From positions 1 through 47,247 of the forward strand of contig JASEFK010000002.1 in NCBI GenBank assembly GCA_030019255.1: a DNA stretch of 47,247 nt, in the 5' to 3' direction. Every line of letters begins with the position of its first letter. Positions within the stretch are counted from its first letter, which is position 1. Origin of the DNA: Actinomycetota bacterium (GTDB lineage Bacteria; Actinomycetota; Geothermincolia; Geothermincolales; RBG-13-55-18). The notes below the pieces were generated by a model, which had not been told where the DNA came from, did no database searches, and was given only the letters and a program-made list of their open reading frames with translations. The translations under genes were made by a program, and so were the position numbers. Below are positions 1 through 8,446 of this stretch, piece by piece.

Positions 1-287
1 TCGAAACCCTTCTCCTCCACCAAGGCCTGGCGGAGCATGGTCTCCACCCAGACCTCCTTGGACATCCCGGCGGGAATGCGGGTCACGTTCTCGGTGAGGT
101 ACTCCCGCACCGCCCCGATGGTCTTCTCCGCCCGCGTCCCCAGGGCTTGGTCCAGGTTGGCGTTGGAGTCGGCATCCACAGCCAGGACCGCCTTTCCCGT
201 GGTGCGCACCAGGTAGTCCACGGTCAGGGCGGAGAAGGTGGTCTTCCCCGTTCCTCCCTTGCCGGAAACAGCGATGACGAAACTCAT
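1..287 (-). CDS. CooC-like nickel/CODH maturation ATPase, N-terminal part (cut by window edge)
   Basis: Only the first 95 residues are present; the gene continues past base 1. The protein opens MSFVIAVSGKGGTGKTTF, a deviant Walker A of the MinD/CooC/Mrp P-loop family (GKGGTGKTT, residues 9-17), followed by AVDADSNANLDQALG near residue 40, the switch region typical of CooC/AcsF-type ATPases. These proteins load nickel into CO dehydrogenase/acetyl-CoA synthase or serve related maturation steps. Its ATG lies directly after the stop codon of the RACo-like gene with no spacer, so translation is almost certainly coupled, and fhs lies one gene further upstream. That context supports a Wood-Ljungdahl maturation role rather than cell-division MinD or Fe-S carrier Mrp. 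The partner CODH/ACS genes are not in the window; I infer they may lie beyond base 1. Confidence 0.85.
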   Translation of the reverse strand, partial: MSFVIAVSGKGGTGKTTFSALTVDYLVRTTGKAVLAVDADSNANLDQALGTRAEKTIGAVREYLTENVTRIPAGMSKEVWVETMLRQALVEEKGF

Positions 288-2273
288 TCATCCCACCCCC
301 CCGGAGGAAGCGGCCTCTCCCCCGTGGTAGCGTACGTTCCGGTAAACTTCCAGCTTCTCCTTGACCGAGGGGAAGGCGTCCAGGTTGGTATGGGGAAAGA
401 AAAGGGCTGACAGGTAGTGCTCCATGAAGGCCGGGTTCATGGACAACTCCAGGTAGGTCATCTGCCGGGCGATCTCGTTGGCCTTCTCCAGCATGTCCTT
501 GGAGAGGGCGGAGAGGTGGGCCCCCAGCAGGGACCCGTTGCCCACGAACTTCATCTTCTCGAAGCCGATATCCGGGAGGAGCCCTATGTTCACCGCCTTG
601 TCCACCTCCAGGTAACGACCGAAGGCCCCGGCGATGAGCAGCTCGTCGATCATGGACACGTCCATGTCCACCGAGGAGAGGAGTATCTCTATCCCCGCAT
701 AGACGGCGGCCTTGGCGCGCATGAGGTTGTCGATGTCCACCTCGGTGATGACGATGTCCCTCCGGGTGGCGGAATCCTCCGCCCGCACCAGCACGTACTC
801 CGCTCCTCCCTCCGTGGCCCGCACCCTGTCGGTGGGGAGGTCGGTGTTTATCTTCCCCTTCTCGTTGATGATGCCGGTCATGAACATTTCCGAGAGGGCG
901 TCGATGAGCCCCGACCCACAGATGCCGATGGGCTTGCGGTTGCCCACGGTGATGATCATGGGCTCGTAATTCCCGGGGTTGATGCGCACCTGTTCGATGG
1001 CCCCCCGGGTGGCGCGCATGCCGTGCTTCACCCCGCCCCCCTCGAAGGCCGGGCCGGCGGAGCAGGAGCAGGAGAGCATCCATTCCCGGTTTCCCAGGAC
1101 CATCTCCCCGTTGGTCCCGATGTCGATGTACAGGGTGAGCTTGTCGGTGTTGAAGATGCCCGAGGCCAGCATGCCGGCCACGATGTCCCCGCCCACGTAG
1201 GAGGCCACGCAGGGTATGGCGTACATGTACACCCCGGCGGCGATGCGCAGGCCGATGTCGCTGCACTTTATCCAGGGGAAGAAGGTGGCCGAGGGGATGT
1301 AGGGCTCCTCGCGGATGTACTTGGGGTTGAGGCCCAGGAGGAGGTGGGTCATGGTGGTGTTTCCGGCCACCACCAGGTGGGTGATGTTGCAGTACTCGAT
1401 TCCCGCCTGCTCCACCAGGGTCTTGATGAGATTCCAGATGGTCCCCACCACCACCGACTGCAGCTTGGCCAGCCCGGTGCCGCGGGTGGCGTAGATGATG
1501 CGGGTGATCACGTCTTCTCCGAAGGCCACCTGGGCGTTATAATCCGAAGCCCTGGCGGTCACCTTGCCCGTGCGCAGGTCGATAAGCTCGGCGGAGATGG
1601 TGGTGGTGCCCACGTCGATGGCAATGGCCGACTGGCGCTCCGTGGTGTCACCCTGCTCGATGCGCACGGCGCGGAGCTCCTCCCCGCTGTCCAGGACGGT
1701 CACCGTGATGTCCCAGCCGCTCTGGCGCAGCATGTTCGGGAGCCGCTGCAGGACGGGGTAATCGATGACCACGTTTCGCAACCCGGCCTCCATGGCCAGG
1801 CCCCGCTTGACCCGCTCCGCGTCGCTGACGTTGTCGTCCAGGGTGGGGGGCGGGAGGACCAGGTGCACCTTGCGGGTGGAGGGATTGAGCTCCCAGTGGG
1901 GAAGCCTCTTCTCCCAGTCCGCCGCGGAAAGGAGATGGCCGTGGGCGGGCTCGGGTTCCTTGCGCTCGAAGATCCTCTTATCACCGATGCGGGACTCGAT
2001 GGGAATCCTCACCCGGAGGTCGGAGAGGACCCTGGTTTGGCAGGCCAGGGCGTATCCCTGGGCTATTTCCGTCTCGGTGAGCTTGGGGTTGGGCTCCCTC
2101 TCCACCTCCCCCTCTTCCACCACCACCCGGCACTTCCCGCAGGACCCGGAGCCCCCGCAGGAGGCGTTGACGTGCACGTCGGCGTCCATGGCCGCCTTGA
2201 GGAGGTTCTCTCCCCTGGGAACCACTATGTAGCGGTTGTCAGGAAGGAACAGTACCCTGCAGGTCTCCTCCAA
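288..2273 (-). CDS. RACo-like reductive activator of corrinoid protein (2Fe-2S plus ASKHA domain)
   Basis: 661 residues. The N-terminus is a plant-type 2Fe-2S domain with ligands C39, C45, C48 and C78 (spacing 5, 2, 29). The C-terminal two thirds is an ASKHA ATPase of the RACo/DUF4445 family: AIAIDVGTTTISAELID forms the first phosphate loop, VVAGNTTMTHLLLGL and LYIDIGTNGEM follow, and AGAFGRYLEVDKAVNIG closes the nucleotide site. Such proteins use ATP to drive one-electron reduction of inactive Co(II) corrinoid protein to Co(I) in the Wood-Ljungdahl methyl branch or in methyltransferase systems. The start is TTG, chosen because CGGAGGA sits six bases upstream. It lies between fhs and the CooC-like gene on the same strand, which favours the corrinoid iron-sulfur protein as client. 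The exact client is inferred. Confidence 0.88.
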   Translation of the reverse strand: MEETCRVLFLPDNRYIVVPRGENLLKAAMDADVHVNASCGGSGSCGKCRVVVEEGEVEREPNPKLTETEIAQGYALACQTRVLSDLRVRIPIESRIGDKRIFERKEPEPAHGHLLSAADWEKRLPHWELNPSTRKVHLVLPPPTLDDNVSDAERVKRGLAMEAGLRNVVIDYPVLQRLPNMLRQSGWDITVTVLDSGEELRAVRIEQGDTTERQSAIAIDVGTTTISAELIDLRTGKVTARASDYNAQVAFGEDVITRIIYATRGTGLAKLQSVVVGTIWNLIKTLVEQAGIEYCNITHLVVAGNTTMTHLLLGLNPKYIREEPYIPSATFFPWIKCSDIGLRIAAGVYMYAIPCVASYVGGDIVAGMLASGIFNTDKLTLYIDIGTNGEMVLGNREWMLSCSCSAGPAFEGGGVKHGMRATRGAIEQVRINPGNYEPMIITVGNRKPIGICGSGLIDALSEMFMTGIINEKGKINTDLPTDRVRATEGGAEYVLVRAEDSATRRDIVITEVDIDNLMRAKAAVYAGIEILLSSVDMDVSMIDELLIAGAFGRYLEVDKAVNIGLLPDIGFEKMKFVGNGSLLGAHLSALSKDMLEKANEIARQMTYLELSMNPAFMEHYLSALFFPHTNLDAFPSVKEKLEVYRNVRYHGGEAASSGGVG

Positions 2274-2310
2274 GTGCGGTCCTCCGAGTTATCGTCGGTC
2301 CTTTCCGGTT

Positions 2311-2339
2311 GATGCCCCGGTCCAGCGGACCGGGGCATC
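2311..2339 (-). other. 13-bp perfect hairpin between fhs and the RACo-like gene
   Basis: GATGCCCCGGTCC at 2311-2323 and its exact complement at 2327-2339 enclose a three-base loop. It sits in the 94-base gap after the fhs stop codon. On the transcribed (minus) strand it is not followed by a U-run (AACCGGAAAGGAC follows), so it is not a classic intrinsic terminator. It could be a processing or stability element that sets fhs levels above those of the downstream genes, or a Rho-assisted pause site. Confidence 0.6.
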
Positions 2340-2367
2340 GCAAATCCTCACTGTTTTCCTCGGCCTA

Positions 2368-4071
2368 TCAGAACAGGCCCACCGTCCTGCCGTTCTCGTC
2401 GATGTCCACGTCCACCGCCGCCGGCCGGCTGGGCAGGCCGGGCATGGTGCGCATGGCCCCGCACAGGGGGTAGAGGAATCCGGCCCCGATGGAGGGGCGG
2501 ATGTCCACCACAGGGAGGCGGAATCCTTTCGGTACCCCCTTCAGATTGGGGTCGTGGGAGAGGGAAAGGTGGGTCTTGGCCATGCAGATGGGCAGCTTGT
2601 CCCAGCCCGCCTCGGTGTACTGCTTTATCTTCTGCTCCGCCAGCGGGCTGTAGTCCACTCCGTCGGCGCCGTAGATCTTGGTGGCGATGGTCTCGATCTT
2701 CTTCTTGATGGGCCAGTCCAGCTCGTAGAGGAACTTGAAGTCCTTGGGCTGGTTGCAGGCCTCGACCACCGCCTCGGCAGCCTCCTTGCCGCCCTCGCCG
2801 CCCTTGGCCCACACCTCGATGGGCACGCAGGCCACCACGCCGGCCTCCTCGGCCAGCTTCTTCACCAGCTCGATCTCCTTCTCCGTGTCCGTGAGGCGCT
2901 TGTTGATGGTCACCACCACCGGCAGGCCGAAGAGCTTCATGTTCTCGATCATCTTGAGGAGGTTACCGGTGCCCTCCTCCAGGGCGGGCATGTTCTCCTT
3001 CTTCACCAGCTCCTCGTCGATGGGCTTGCCGGGACGGACCTCAAAGGCACCGCCGTGCATCTTCAGGGCGCGGATGGTGCAGGTGATGACCACGCAGTCC
3101 GGGGACTTACCCAGGGCGCGGACCTTTATATTCATCATCTTCTCCGCGCCGCAGTCGGCACCAAAACCGGACTCGGTGACCACGTAGTCGGCGCACTTGA
3201 GGGCCACCAAGTCGGCCACCACGGAGTTGTTGCCGTGAGCGATGTTGGCGAAGGGCCCGGCGTGCATGATGCAGGGCTGATGCTCCAGGGTCTGGATAAG
3301 GTTAGGCTTGAGGGCTTCCTTGAGGAGTACGGTCATGGCGCCCGCCGCCTTGAGGTCCTCGGCGGTCACCGGCTTGCCGTCGTAGGTATAGGCGACCACG
3401 ATGCGCCCCAGGCGCTCCCGGAGGTCCCGGAGGTTCTTGGCCAAGGCCAGGATGGCCATGACCTCGGAGGCCACGGTGATGTCGTAACCGGTCTGGCGGG
3501 GATACCCGTTCTCGCGGCCTCCCAGGCCGATGACGATGTCCCGCAGGGCGCGGTCGCTGATATCCACCACCCGGCGCCAGGAGATGGTCAGGGGGTCGAT
3601 GTTCAGGGGATTGCCCAGCAATATGCTGGTGTCGATCATGGCCGCCAGCAGGTTGTTGGCCGCCCCCACGGCGTGGATGTCCCCGGTGAAGTGGAGGTTG
3701 AGGTCCTCCATGGGGACCACCTGGGAGTAGCCTCCTCCCGCCGCGCCTCCCTTGATGCCAAACACCGGTCCCAGGGAGGGTTCGCGCAGGGTGAGTATCA
3801 CGTTCTTGCCGATCTTGCCCAGGGCTTGGGTCAACCCGATGGAGGTCACCGTTTTTCCCTCTCCCAGGGGGGTGGGGGTGATGGCGGTGACGTCGATATA
3901 TTTAGCGTCCGGGCGGTCCTTCATACGTTCGAGTACCTGTTCGAAGTTGATCTTGGCCTTGTACTTGCCGTAAAGCTCGATCTCGTCCTCCTCCAGCCCC
4001 ATCTTCTTGGCGATCTCGGTGATGGGGAGCATCTCCGCCGCCTGGGCGATTTCAAGGTCGCTCGGAATCAT
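2368..4071 (-). CDS. fhs: Formate--tetrahydrofolate ligase
   Basis: 567 residues, close to the family's usual 555-560. It catalyses ATP-dependent formation of 10-formyl-THF from formate, the second step of the Wood-Ljungdahl methyl branch. The family P-loop PTPLGEGKT is at residues 66-74. Further family blocks are visible: LREPSLGPVFGIKGGAAGGGYSQV in two parts, LNLHFTGD, GRENGYPRQTGYDITVASEVMAI and the C-terminal MRTMPGLPSRPAA segment. The ATG is preceded by AAAGGAG at a normal distance. It heads the minus-strand group fhs, RACo-like, CooC-like, with a strong promoter about 190 bases upstream. No interruption or missing motif was seen. Confidence 0.97.
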   Translation of the reverse strand: MIPSDLEIAQAAEMLPITEIAKKMGLEEDEIELYGKYKAKINFEQVLERMKDRPDAKYIDVTAITPTPLGEGKTVTSIGLTQALGKIGKNVILTLREPSLGPVFGIKGGAAGGGYSQVVPMEDLNLHFTGDIHAVGAANNLLAAMIDTSILLGNPLNIDPLTISWRRVVDISDRALRDIVIGLGGRENGYPRQTGYDITVASEVMAILALAKNLRDLRERLGRIVVAYTYDGKPVTAEDLKAAGAMTVLLKEALKPNLIQTLEHQPCIMHAGPFANIAHGNNSVVADLVALKCADYVVTESGFGADCGAEKMMNIKVRALGKSPDCVVITCTIRALKMHGGAFEVRPGKPIDEELVKKENMPALEEGTGNLLKMIENMKLFGLPVVVTINKRLTDTEKEIELVKKLAEEAGVVACVPIEVWAKGGEGGKEAAEAVVEACNQPKDFKFLYELDWPIKKKIETIATKIYGADGVDYSPLAEQKIKQYTEAGWDKLPICMAKTHLSLSHDPNLKGVPKGFRLPVVDIRPSIGAGFLYPLCGAMRTMPGLPSRPAAVDVDIDENGRTVGLF

Positions 4072-4260
4072 GCTGCAACTCCTTTCCTCTTCCTCCGGTG
4101 ACGGTCCCTTCTCCGTTCCCTTGTAGCCTTCCTTTCAACCCTCTTTCCGATTTTAGGCATATTTTTAACCGACGGCTCTCAGCCCCTAAGGCCTGGAGTC
4201 CCCGGTGAGTCCTCATCGCGGAAAGCGGTCCCGGTTCTTTTCCTCCCGGACACCGACGGT
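4072..4260 (-). other. Long 5' leader of fhs
   Basis: From the predicted start site near 4254 to the fhs ATG is about 183 bases, long for a gene with a normal ribosome site. Read on the minus strand it contains GC-rich arms, an AT-rich patch (GGTTAAAAATATGCCTAAAAT) and a purine-rich run ending in the Shine-Dalgarno. I compared it by eye with the THF, TPP and cobalamin riboswitch consensuses and recognised none. It may be a regulatory leader of unknown type or plain UTR. Confidence 0.4.
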
Positions 4261-4289
4261 ATTATATCCACTGGTCCCGGCCATTGCAA
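4261..4289 (-). promoter_or_regulatory. Sigma70-type promoter for fhs operon
   Basis: On the minus strand TTGCAA (complement of 4284-4289) is followed by exactly 17 bases and then TATAAT (complement of 4261-4266). Spacing and hexamers are near ideal for a housekeeping promoter. It faces fhs and is the best match seen in the 314-base gap between fhs and the DUF2267 gene. Confidence 0.65.
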
Positions 4290-4385
4290 GGAAGGAAGCG
4301 GGCTCGCGGTGAGGGATGCGACGCCCTCCGAGTGCGGTCTCGTGCCGCGTATACGTGCCGCGTATATATCATCCGATAGTGAATA

Positions 4386-4760
4386 TCATCCGGGGGTGAT
4401 GGAAGGCCGTTCTTTCTCTGGGGTGGCCTCCGATCCCTCGTAGTAGAGGTCCTCCCTCTCCAGGATATCCGCCGGGTAGGCATCCACCATCTCCCATCCC
4501 TGCTTCAGGTCCTCTGGGAGGGCGGCGGCGATCATCTCCGCCTGTTCCGCGGGCAGTTCGGCCTTGAGCACGGCCACCACGGCCCTCACCGCCCGGTCCG
4601 CCTGGCTCACGGTGTCCAGCCCCGCGGCCTCCTTGACCTTCCTCAGGAACTCCTCCCGCAGCATCCTCATCGCCCCCTCTCTCCGCGGATCCGTCGGGGA
4701 TGTCTCCTCCTGCACCCGCGACCGCCGCAAATGATCCCCTACTTTAATTCTTTCCGTCAT
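4386..4760 (-). CDS. DUF2267-family protein
   Basis: 124 residues. From about residue 31 (MRMLREEFLRKVKEAAGL) through GWEMVDAYPADILER it matches the DUF2267 pattern: a helical domain with LDTVSQADRAVRAVVAVLKAELP followed by AEMIAAALPEDLKQGW. The family's biochemical role is unknown; members are small soluble helical proteins. The first about 30 residues are charged and weakly conserved, so an internal start at MRMLREEF (around 4670) is also possible. The ATG at 4760 has GGGAG only one base away, a poor ribosome site. Nothing in the neighbourhood indicates a function. Confidence 0.7.
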   Translation of the reverse strand: MTERIKVGDHLRRSRVQEETSPTDPRREGAMRMLREEFLRKVKEAAGLDTVSQADRAVRAVVAVLKAELPAEQAEMIAAALPEDLKQGWEMVDAYPADILEREDLYYEGSEATPEKERPSITPG

Positions 4761-5269
4761 GCTCCCGGGATAATCACTTCCCCACCGTGCCGCCTCCGCC
4801 GCCGGTTTCCATGCTCGCCTCCAACCGAGCCGCGCCGGGAGCGGAGGCGATAACCAGACCGATCCCGTATCATCCCTTGCTCATGAATACCCCGGATGAT
4901 GGGATCCCGGGCGGAAAGGTGCCTCCGGTTCCATAAGCTGTTGGTAAATATCGGTAAATCGAATGCGGCTTATCGATTCCCCGACAGCTCCCGGGCACTT
5001 TCGAGCGATGTCCGCCTGGCCCTGATTCAAAGCCGACCCGGGAAAGGAAGCGCCTTCCCGCAGCCGGGCAAGAGCGCGGAGGCCGCCCTTTGACGGGCTT
5101 GCCGTACGCCCTTCCCGCTCCTTCCTCGAATCCGGCAAAGAGGCTTTTAGGCTGAGCGCCTGGGGCGCGATCCCCTTTCCCTCGCCACGGCCGTCCAGCC
5201 ACCGGCTTGGCCCGGGCGCGAGCCGGACGCCGCCGGTCCTCCGGACCTTATCCCCTGGCCGCCACGGGT
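4761..5269. other. Gene-free stretch between DUF2267 gene and hydrolase
   Basis: Open frames exist here on both strands, but their translations (rich in Gly, Arg, Pro, without hydrophobic cores) look like high-G+C shadow frames and match no family I know. A slightly AT-richer patch lies near 4930-4970. I saw no RNA gene, terminator or convincing promoter. Confidence 0.45.
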
Positions 5270-5923
5270 TCACGTGACTCCCTTCCAGCGGGAGACGATG
5301 ACCCGGGCCACCTCCTCCTCCCGCCCGAAGAGGAAGTGGTCCGTTCCCTCCAGGAGGTGAAGCTCTCCCCTCAAGCGGGAAGCCAGCTCCTCGAGCTTCT
5401 CCCGGGAGGCGAACTGGTCCCGCGCCCCAGCGAGGACGAGTACCTCAGGGGGCAACCTCACCTCCCCGTCTTCCAGAAAATGGAAGAAGTCGAACCCCAC
5501 CATGGGAGGGCTGATGAGGGCCGCCCGGTGGCAGCGGCCGCTCTTGACCGCCCAGCGCAGGCCCACCCAGGCGCCGAAGGACCATCCGGCCAGGGAGAGG
5601 TCCCCGGCGTCCACGTCCTCCCGCTGGACCAGGAAACGGTAGGCCCCCTCCACGTCTTCCGTCTCCCGGAGCCCGCCGGAGGATTCCCCGGCGCTTTCCC
5701 CCACCCCCCGGAAGTTGAAGCGCAGGCAGGCCCATCCCTCCCCCACCAGCACCTCGGATATCACCCGGAGGAGGGGTACGTGCATGGAACCTCCCCCTAT
5801 GGGATGTGGATGGCAGAGGATACAGGCCGGAAAGGGCCCCTCCCCCTCGGGAAGCTCCAGTATCCCTTCCAGCCTCAGCTGCTCCAGGCTTTCGGAATAG
5901 AAGGCGATCCTTTCACTTCGCAT
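5270..5923 (-). CDS. Alpha/beta-hydrolase (COG2945-like)
   Basis: 217 residues from the chosen ATG, the normal size for COG2945 hydrolases. HPHPIGGG (38-45) is the oxyanion-hole strand, FNFRGVGES (69-77) the following loop. GWSFG supplies nucleophile S115, AGARD the acid D169 and GTDH the catalytic H196, so the triad is complete. Members hydrolyse small esters or thioesters; the substrate is unknown. The open frame extends upstream to 6100, but the start at 5923 has a purine-rich AGGAAGGGCGG stretch upstream and begins right where similarity to the fold begins. Cytoplasmic: no signal peptide seen. It is transcribed away from the FAD oxidoreductase. Confidence 0.85.
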   Translation of the reverse strand: MRSERIAFYSESLEQLRLEGILELPEGEGPFPACILCHPHPIGGGSMHVPLLRVISEVLVGEGWACLRFNFRGVGESAGESSGGLRETEDVEGAYRFLVQREDVDAGDLSLAGWSFGAWVGLRWAVKSGRCHRAALISPPMVGFDFFHFLEDGEVRLPPEVLVLAGARDQFASREKLEELASRLRGELHLLEGTDHFLFGREEEVARVIVSRWKGVT

Positions 5924-6200
5924 CTCGGCACCGCCCTTCCTTCCTCTTTCCCCCATCGCCCTTGGTGCACGGTTAAACAGCGGCGGGAACAGCCCGCTCG
6001 CTGAAAGCCACTCCGCCCCGCATCGCCGGGGGAAGCAGCGGCCCGTAGTTGGGGGCTTTCCGGCTCGGTACCTTATGACCGATGAGATGCTCCACTCCAA
6101 GCCGGTGCACGCTAACCGTACGCCGTGCCCCTTGCCGGCGCTTCACCGAGGTTATCATAACACCGGGTGCCGCTACCCGATCCCCCGTTTTTCCGCTTTG

Positions 6201-6209
6201 TGGTTTAAT
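6201..6209 (+). promoter_or_regulatory. Extended -10 promoter element (TGGTTTAAT)
   Basis: TG-N-TTTAAT fits an extended -10 box. Its predicted start point near 6216 falls inside the first unit of the tandem repeat that follows. No good -35 is visible, as is usual for extended -10 promoters. Confidence 0.4.
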
Positions 6210-6210
6210 A

Positions 6211-6254
6211 AGCACGTATAGGTGTGTGCTGGAGCACGTATAGGTGTGTGCTGG
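6211..6254 (+). repeat. Perfect 22-bp tandem repeat, operator-like
   Basis: Two identical head-to-tail copies, 6211-6232 and 6233-6254, of AGCACGTATAGGTGTGTGCTGG. Each unit carries the inverted pair AGCAC...GTGCT, so a dimeric regulator could bind each copy, two helical turns apart. The array sits immediately downstream of a putative -10 element and 47 bases before the FAD oxidoreductase start codon, where a bound repressor would block transcription. Confidence 0.75.
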
Positions 6255-6300
6255 CAAGGGCCGTGCTCCGGAAGGAGCGGGCCGTGACGGAAACGGGGGA

Positions 6301-7632
6301 ATGATGGACAGCGACGTTATCGTTATCGGGGGCGGATACGCGGGGCTCTCGGCTGGAGCCCTGCTGGCCAAGAAGGGTTACCGGGTGCTGCTCCTGGAGA
6401 AATCGAGGTCCCTGGGAGGCAGGGCGGGGTACCAGGAACGCGACGGCTTCCTCCTGGAATACGGCCTGCACGATAACCGCTTCGCCTCGGAGGGGGCGGC
6501 GGCAGCCGTCTTCCGCCGCCTGGGCCGGGAGCTCAAGTTCATCGAGCCCGGGGAGCCGGAGCTCTACCGCGACGGGAAATTCCTCCCCCTGCCCAACAAC
6601 GTGGGGAAGATATTCCGCTCCCCCCTCCTACCTGCGCGGGCCAAGCTCAGCGCCGCCTACTACCTCCTCAGGCTGGTCCTGGGCCGCCCGGAACGCAAGT
6701 ACCAGCTCTCCCTGGAGGAGCTCACTTCCCGGTGCCGCTCGCCGGAGACCCTGGAGCTCATGCGGGTCCTCTCCGGCATCGGGATCATCGCTCCCGACCT
6801 GCGGTACGCCTCCGCCGGAGAGATGGCCGCCTTTCTGCGCAAGGCCCTGCGGGCCAAGGTCAAGGTGGGATATCCCGAGGGAGGGACCCGCCGGATCATC
6901 GAGGGCCTGCGGGAGGAGGTGGAGGCCAACGGGCAGATAATGACCTCCACCCAGGTCACCCGGCTGGTCCTGCGCAAGGGCAAGGTCAGCCAGGTGAAGA
7001 CGGAATCCGCCACCTACTCCGCCCGCGCCGTGGTCAGCGCCATTCCCGTTCAGGGGGTTCCCGATCTTTTCGGGGGAAAGGATCTGCCCATCAAATTCGT
7101 GAAGAAGGCCCGGGAACTGGTGCCCACGGCGGGCATTGCCCTGGACCTGGGCCTGAGAGAAAAGGTCAGCGATCGGAGGGGGCTCCTGGTCACCCCCGAC
7201 CCGGTGACCATGGGGCAGTTCACCTCCAACATCGACCCCTCCACGGCCCCGGAAGGTAAGCAGCTCCTCTCCTGGTTCTATCCCCTTCCCCTGCCCTGGA
7301 TGAAGAACCCGGACAAGGTGAAGAGGGAGGAGGAGAGGCTGCGGGGGATGCTGGGAAACATGTTCCCCGGGATCTGGGAGGCGGTGGAGTGGGAACGCAC
7401 CATGCGCCTGAACATGGTGGACGGTTTCCTGCCGCGCCCCGGGCAGACCCGCGAGGACCGGCCGGGCTTCACCCTTCCCGGCCTGGACAACTTCTTCCTC
7501 TGCGGGGATACCACCTGCGCGGAGGGCACCGGTGGGGACACGGCCTTCAACTCCGCCCTCCGGGTCTCCGAGCTGGTGGACGAATACCTCCGGGAGGCCA
7601 AGGGGAACGAGGAGGAGGGGGAGGGGGAATGA
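6301..7632 (+). CDS. FAD-dependent oxidoreductase, phytoene-desaturase/amine-oxidase superfamily
   Basis: 443 residues. The N-terminus carries the Rossmann dinucleotide motif (VIVIGGGYAGLSAG, residues 6-19), an acidic strand end (LLLEKS) and the GG motif LGGRAG. The C-terminus has the family FAD-binding block FFLCGDTTCAEGTGGDTAF. This is the layout of carotenoid desaturase-like flavoproteins. No phytoene synthase or other carotenoid gene is nearby, so the substrate is unknown. The start is the ATG at 6301 or the adjacent ATG at 6304; GGGGGA precedes both. An upstream GTG in frame would place the tandem repeat partly inside the gene and is less likely. A second, distantly similar flavoprotein lies at 40.4-41.8 kb. 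Confidence 0.85.
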   Translation: MMDSDVIVIGGGYAGLSAGALLAKKGYRVLLLEKSRSLGGRAGYQERDGFLLEYGLHDNRFASEGAAAAVFRRLGRELKFIEPGEPELYRDGKFLPLPNNVGKIFRSPLLPARAKLSAAYYLLRLVLGRPERKYQLSLEELTSRCRSPETLELMRVLSGIGIIAPDLRYASAGEMAAFLRKALRAKVKVGYPEGGTRRIIEGLREEVEANGQIMTSTQVTRLVLRKGKVSQVKTESATYSARAVVSAIPVQGVPDLFGGKDLPIKFVKKARELVPTAGIALDLGLREKVSDRRGLLVTPDPVTMGQFTSNIDPSTAPEGKQLLSWFYPLPLPWMKNPDKVKREEERLRGMLGNMFPGIWEAVEWERTMRLNMVDGFLPRPGQTREDRPGFTLPGLDNFFLCGDTTCAEGTGGDTAFNSALRVSELVDEYLREAKGNEEEGEGE

Positions 7633-7757
7633 AGAAAGGCGGATTGTCCCCCCTCAACCCGGGAAAGCGGTACTCTTCCGGCCATCCGGTCGCTTGCGCA
7701 AGGCGGGTAAAAGCGCGAGTTGTATGAGGGTTTAAATCCGGGAAAGGAGCTCGAGAC

Positions 7758-8315
7758 ATGGAAAGACACCCCGACCTGGCCAACGCCGAAGACAGCCTCC
7801 TCCTGGTCATCGACCCCCAGGAGAAGCTGGTGCGCATGATCCACAACCGGGAGGAAGTGGTGGGCAACATCTCCCGGCTGCTTCGATTCGCTTCCCTATT
7901 CTCCCTGCCGGTGATCCTCACCGAGCATTATCCCCAGGGGCTGGGCTACACCGTGGAGGAGGTCAAGAGGGAACTACCGGAATACCGGCCCCTCCTCAAG
8001 CGCATCTTCAGCTGCTTCGGGGTCCCCGATTTCGAGGAGACCGTAAGGCGTGCCGGCAGGAAGCGGCTCCTGGTATGCGGCATCGAGACCCACATCTGCG
8101 TCTGCCAGACGGTCCTCGACGCCCTGCACCGCGGCTACCTGGTACAGGTGGTGGCCGACGCGGTAGGCACGCGCCGCTTGGAGGATCACCTCACAGCCCT
8201 GGAGAGGATGCGCGGCGCCGGGGCCACGGTCACCACCTCCGAGGCCCTCATCTACGAGATCACCTGCCGGGCCGACGGGGAGGAGTTCAAGAGGGTTCTG
8301 GACCTGGTGAAGTGA
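7758..8315 (+). CDS. Isochorismatase-family cysteine hydrolase
   Basis: 185 residues. The family triad is visible: D19 in LLLVIDPQEK, K81 in RPLLKRIFSCF and C114 in GIETHICVCQT. The cis-peptide region and a C-terminal helix complete the fold. Members hydrolyse amides, vinyl ethers or related small molecules; this one most resembles the YcaC/nicotinamidase-like hydrolases of unknown substrate rather than true isochorismatases of siderophore synthesis, and no siderophore genes are near. AAAGGAG stands about ten bases upstream of the ATG. It lies 125 bases after the FAD oxidoreductase on the same strand and may be co-transcribed. A diverged copy of its last codons recurs about 130 bases downstream. 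Confidence 0.88.
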   Translation: MERHPDLANAEDSLLLVIDPQEKLVRMIHNREEVVGNISRLLRFASLFSLPVILTEHYPQGLGYTVEEVKRELPEYRPLLKRIFSCFGVPDFEETVRRAGRKRLLVCGIETHICVCQTVLDALHRGYLVQVVADAVGTRRLEDHLTALERMRGAGATVTTSEALIYEITCRADGEEFKRVLDLVK

Positions 8316-8446
8316 AGGAAGGTCACGTACCGCTCCTACCGGGAGCGAGTATGAAGGCCGCTTTCCTACTTCCGAGGTACGGACAAGCTTTCTCGAATTC
8401 CATGTTGTAGGGGGGAAAGGCCCGTGAGAATCCTGGACCTAGTGAA

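Larger units (their letters stand above)
5924..6300. other. Divergent intergenic region between hydrolase and FAD oxidoreductase
   Basis: No gene is supported in these 377 bases. The rightward half holds an extended -10 element and a perfect tandem repeat (annotated separately). The leftward half should hold the hydrolase promoter; I saw no clear hexamer pair. Confidence 0.5.

Noticed and set aside
417-2312. 631-codon plus-strand frame opposite the RACo-like gene
   Set aside because: Antisense shadow caused by high third-position G+C; His/Val/Gly-rich translation with no family features, while the minus-strand gene is clear. The same applies to the long frames opposite fhs, the GH57 gene, galT, the glycyl-radical enzyme and the dehydrogenases.
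2311-2339. Intrinsic terminator after fhs
   Set aside because: The 13-bp stem is perfect but no U-run follows on the transcribed strand, so it is listed only as a hairpin.
4072-4254. THF or TPP riboswitch in the fhs leader
   Set aside because: GGGGCTGAGAG superficially recalls the TPP CUGAGA element, but the other conserved TPP and THF segments are absent.
4870-5273. Possible small genes between the DUF2267 gene and the hydrolase
   Set aside because: Overlapping frames on the same strand with Gly/Arg/Pro-rich translations and no ribosome sites or family features.
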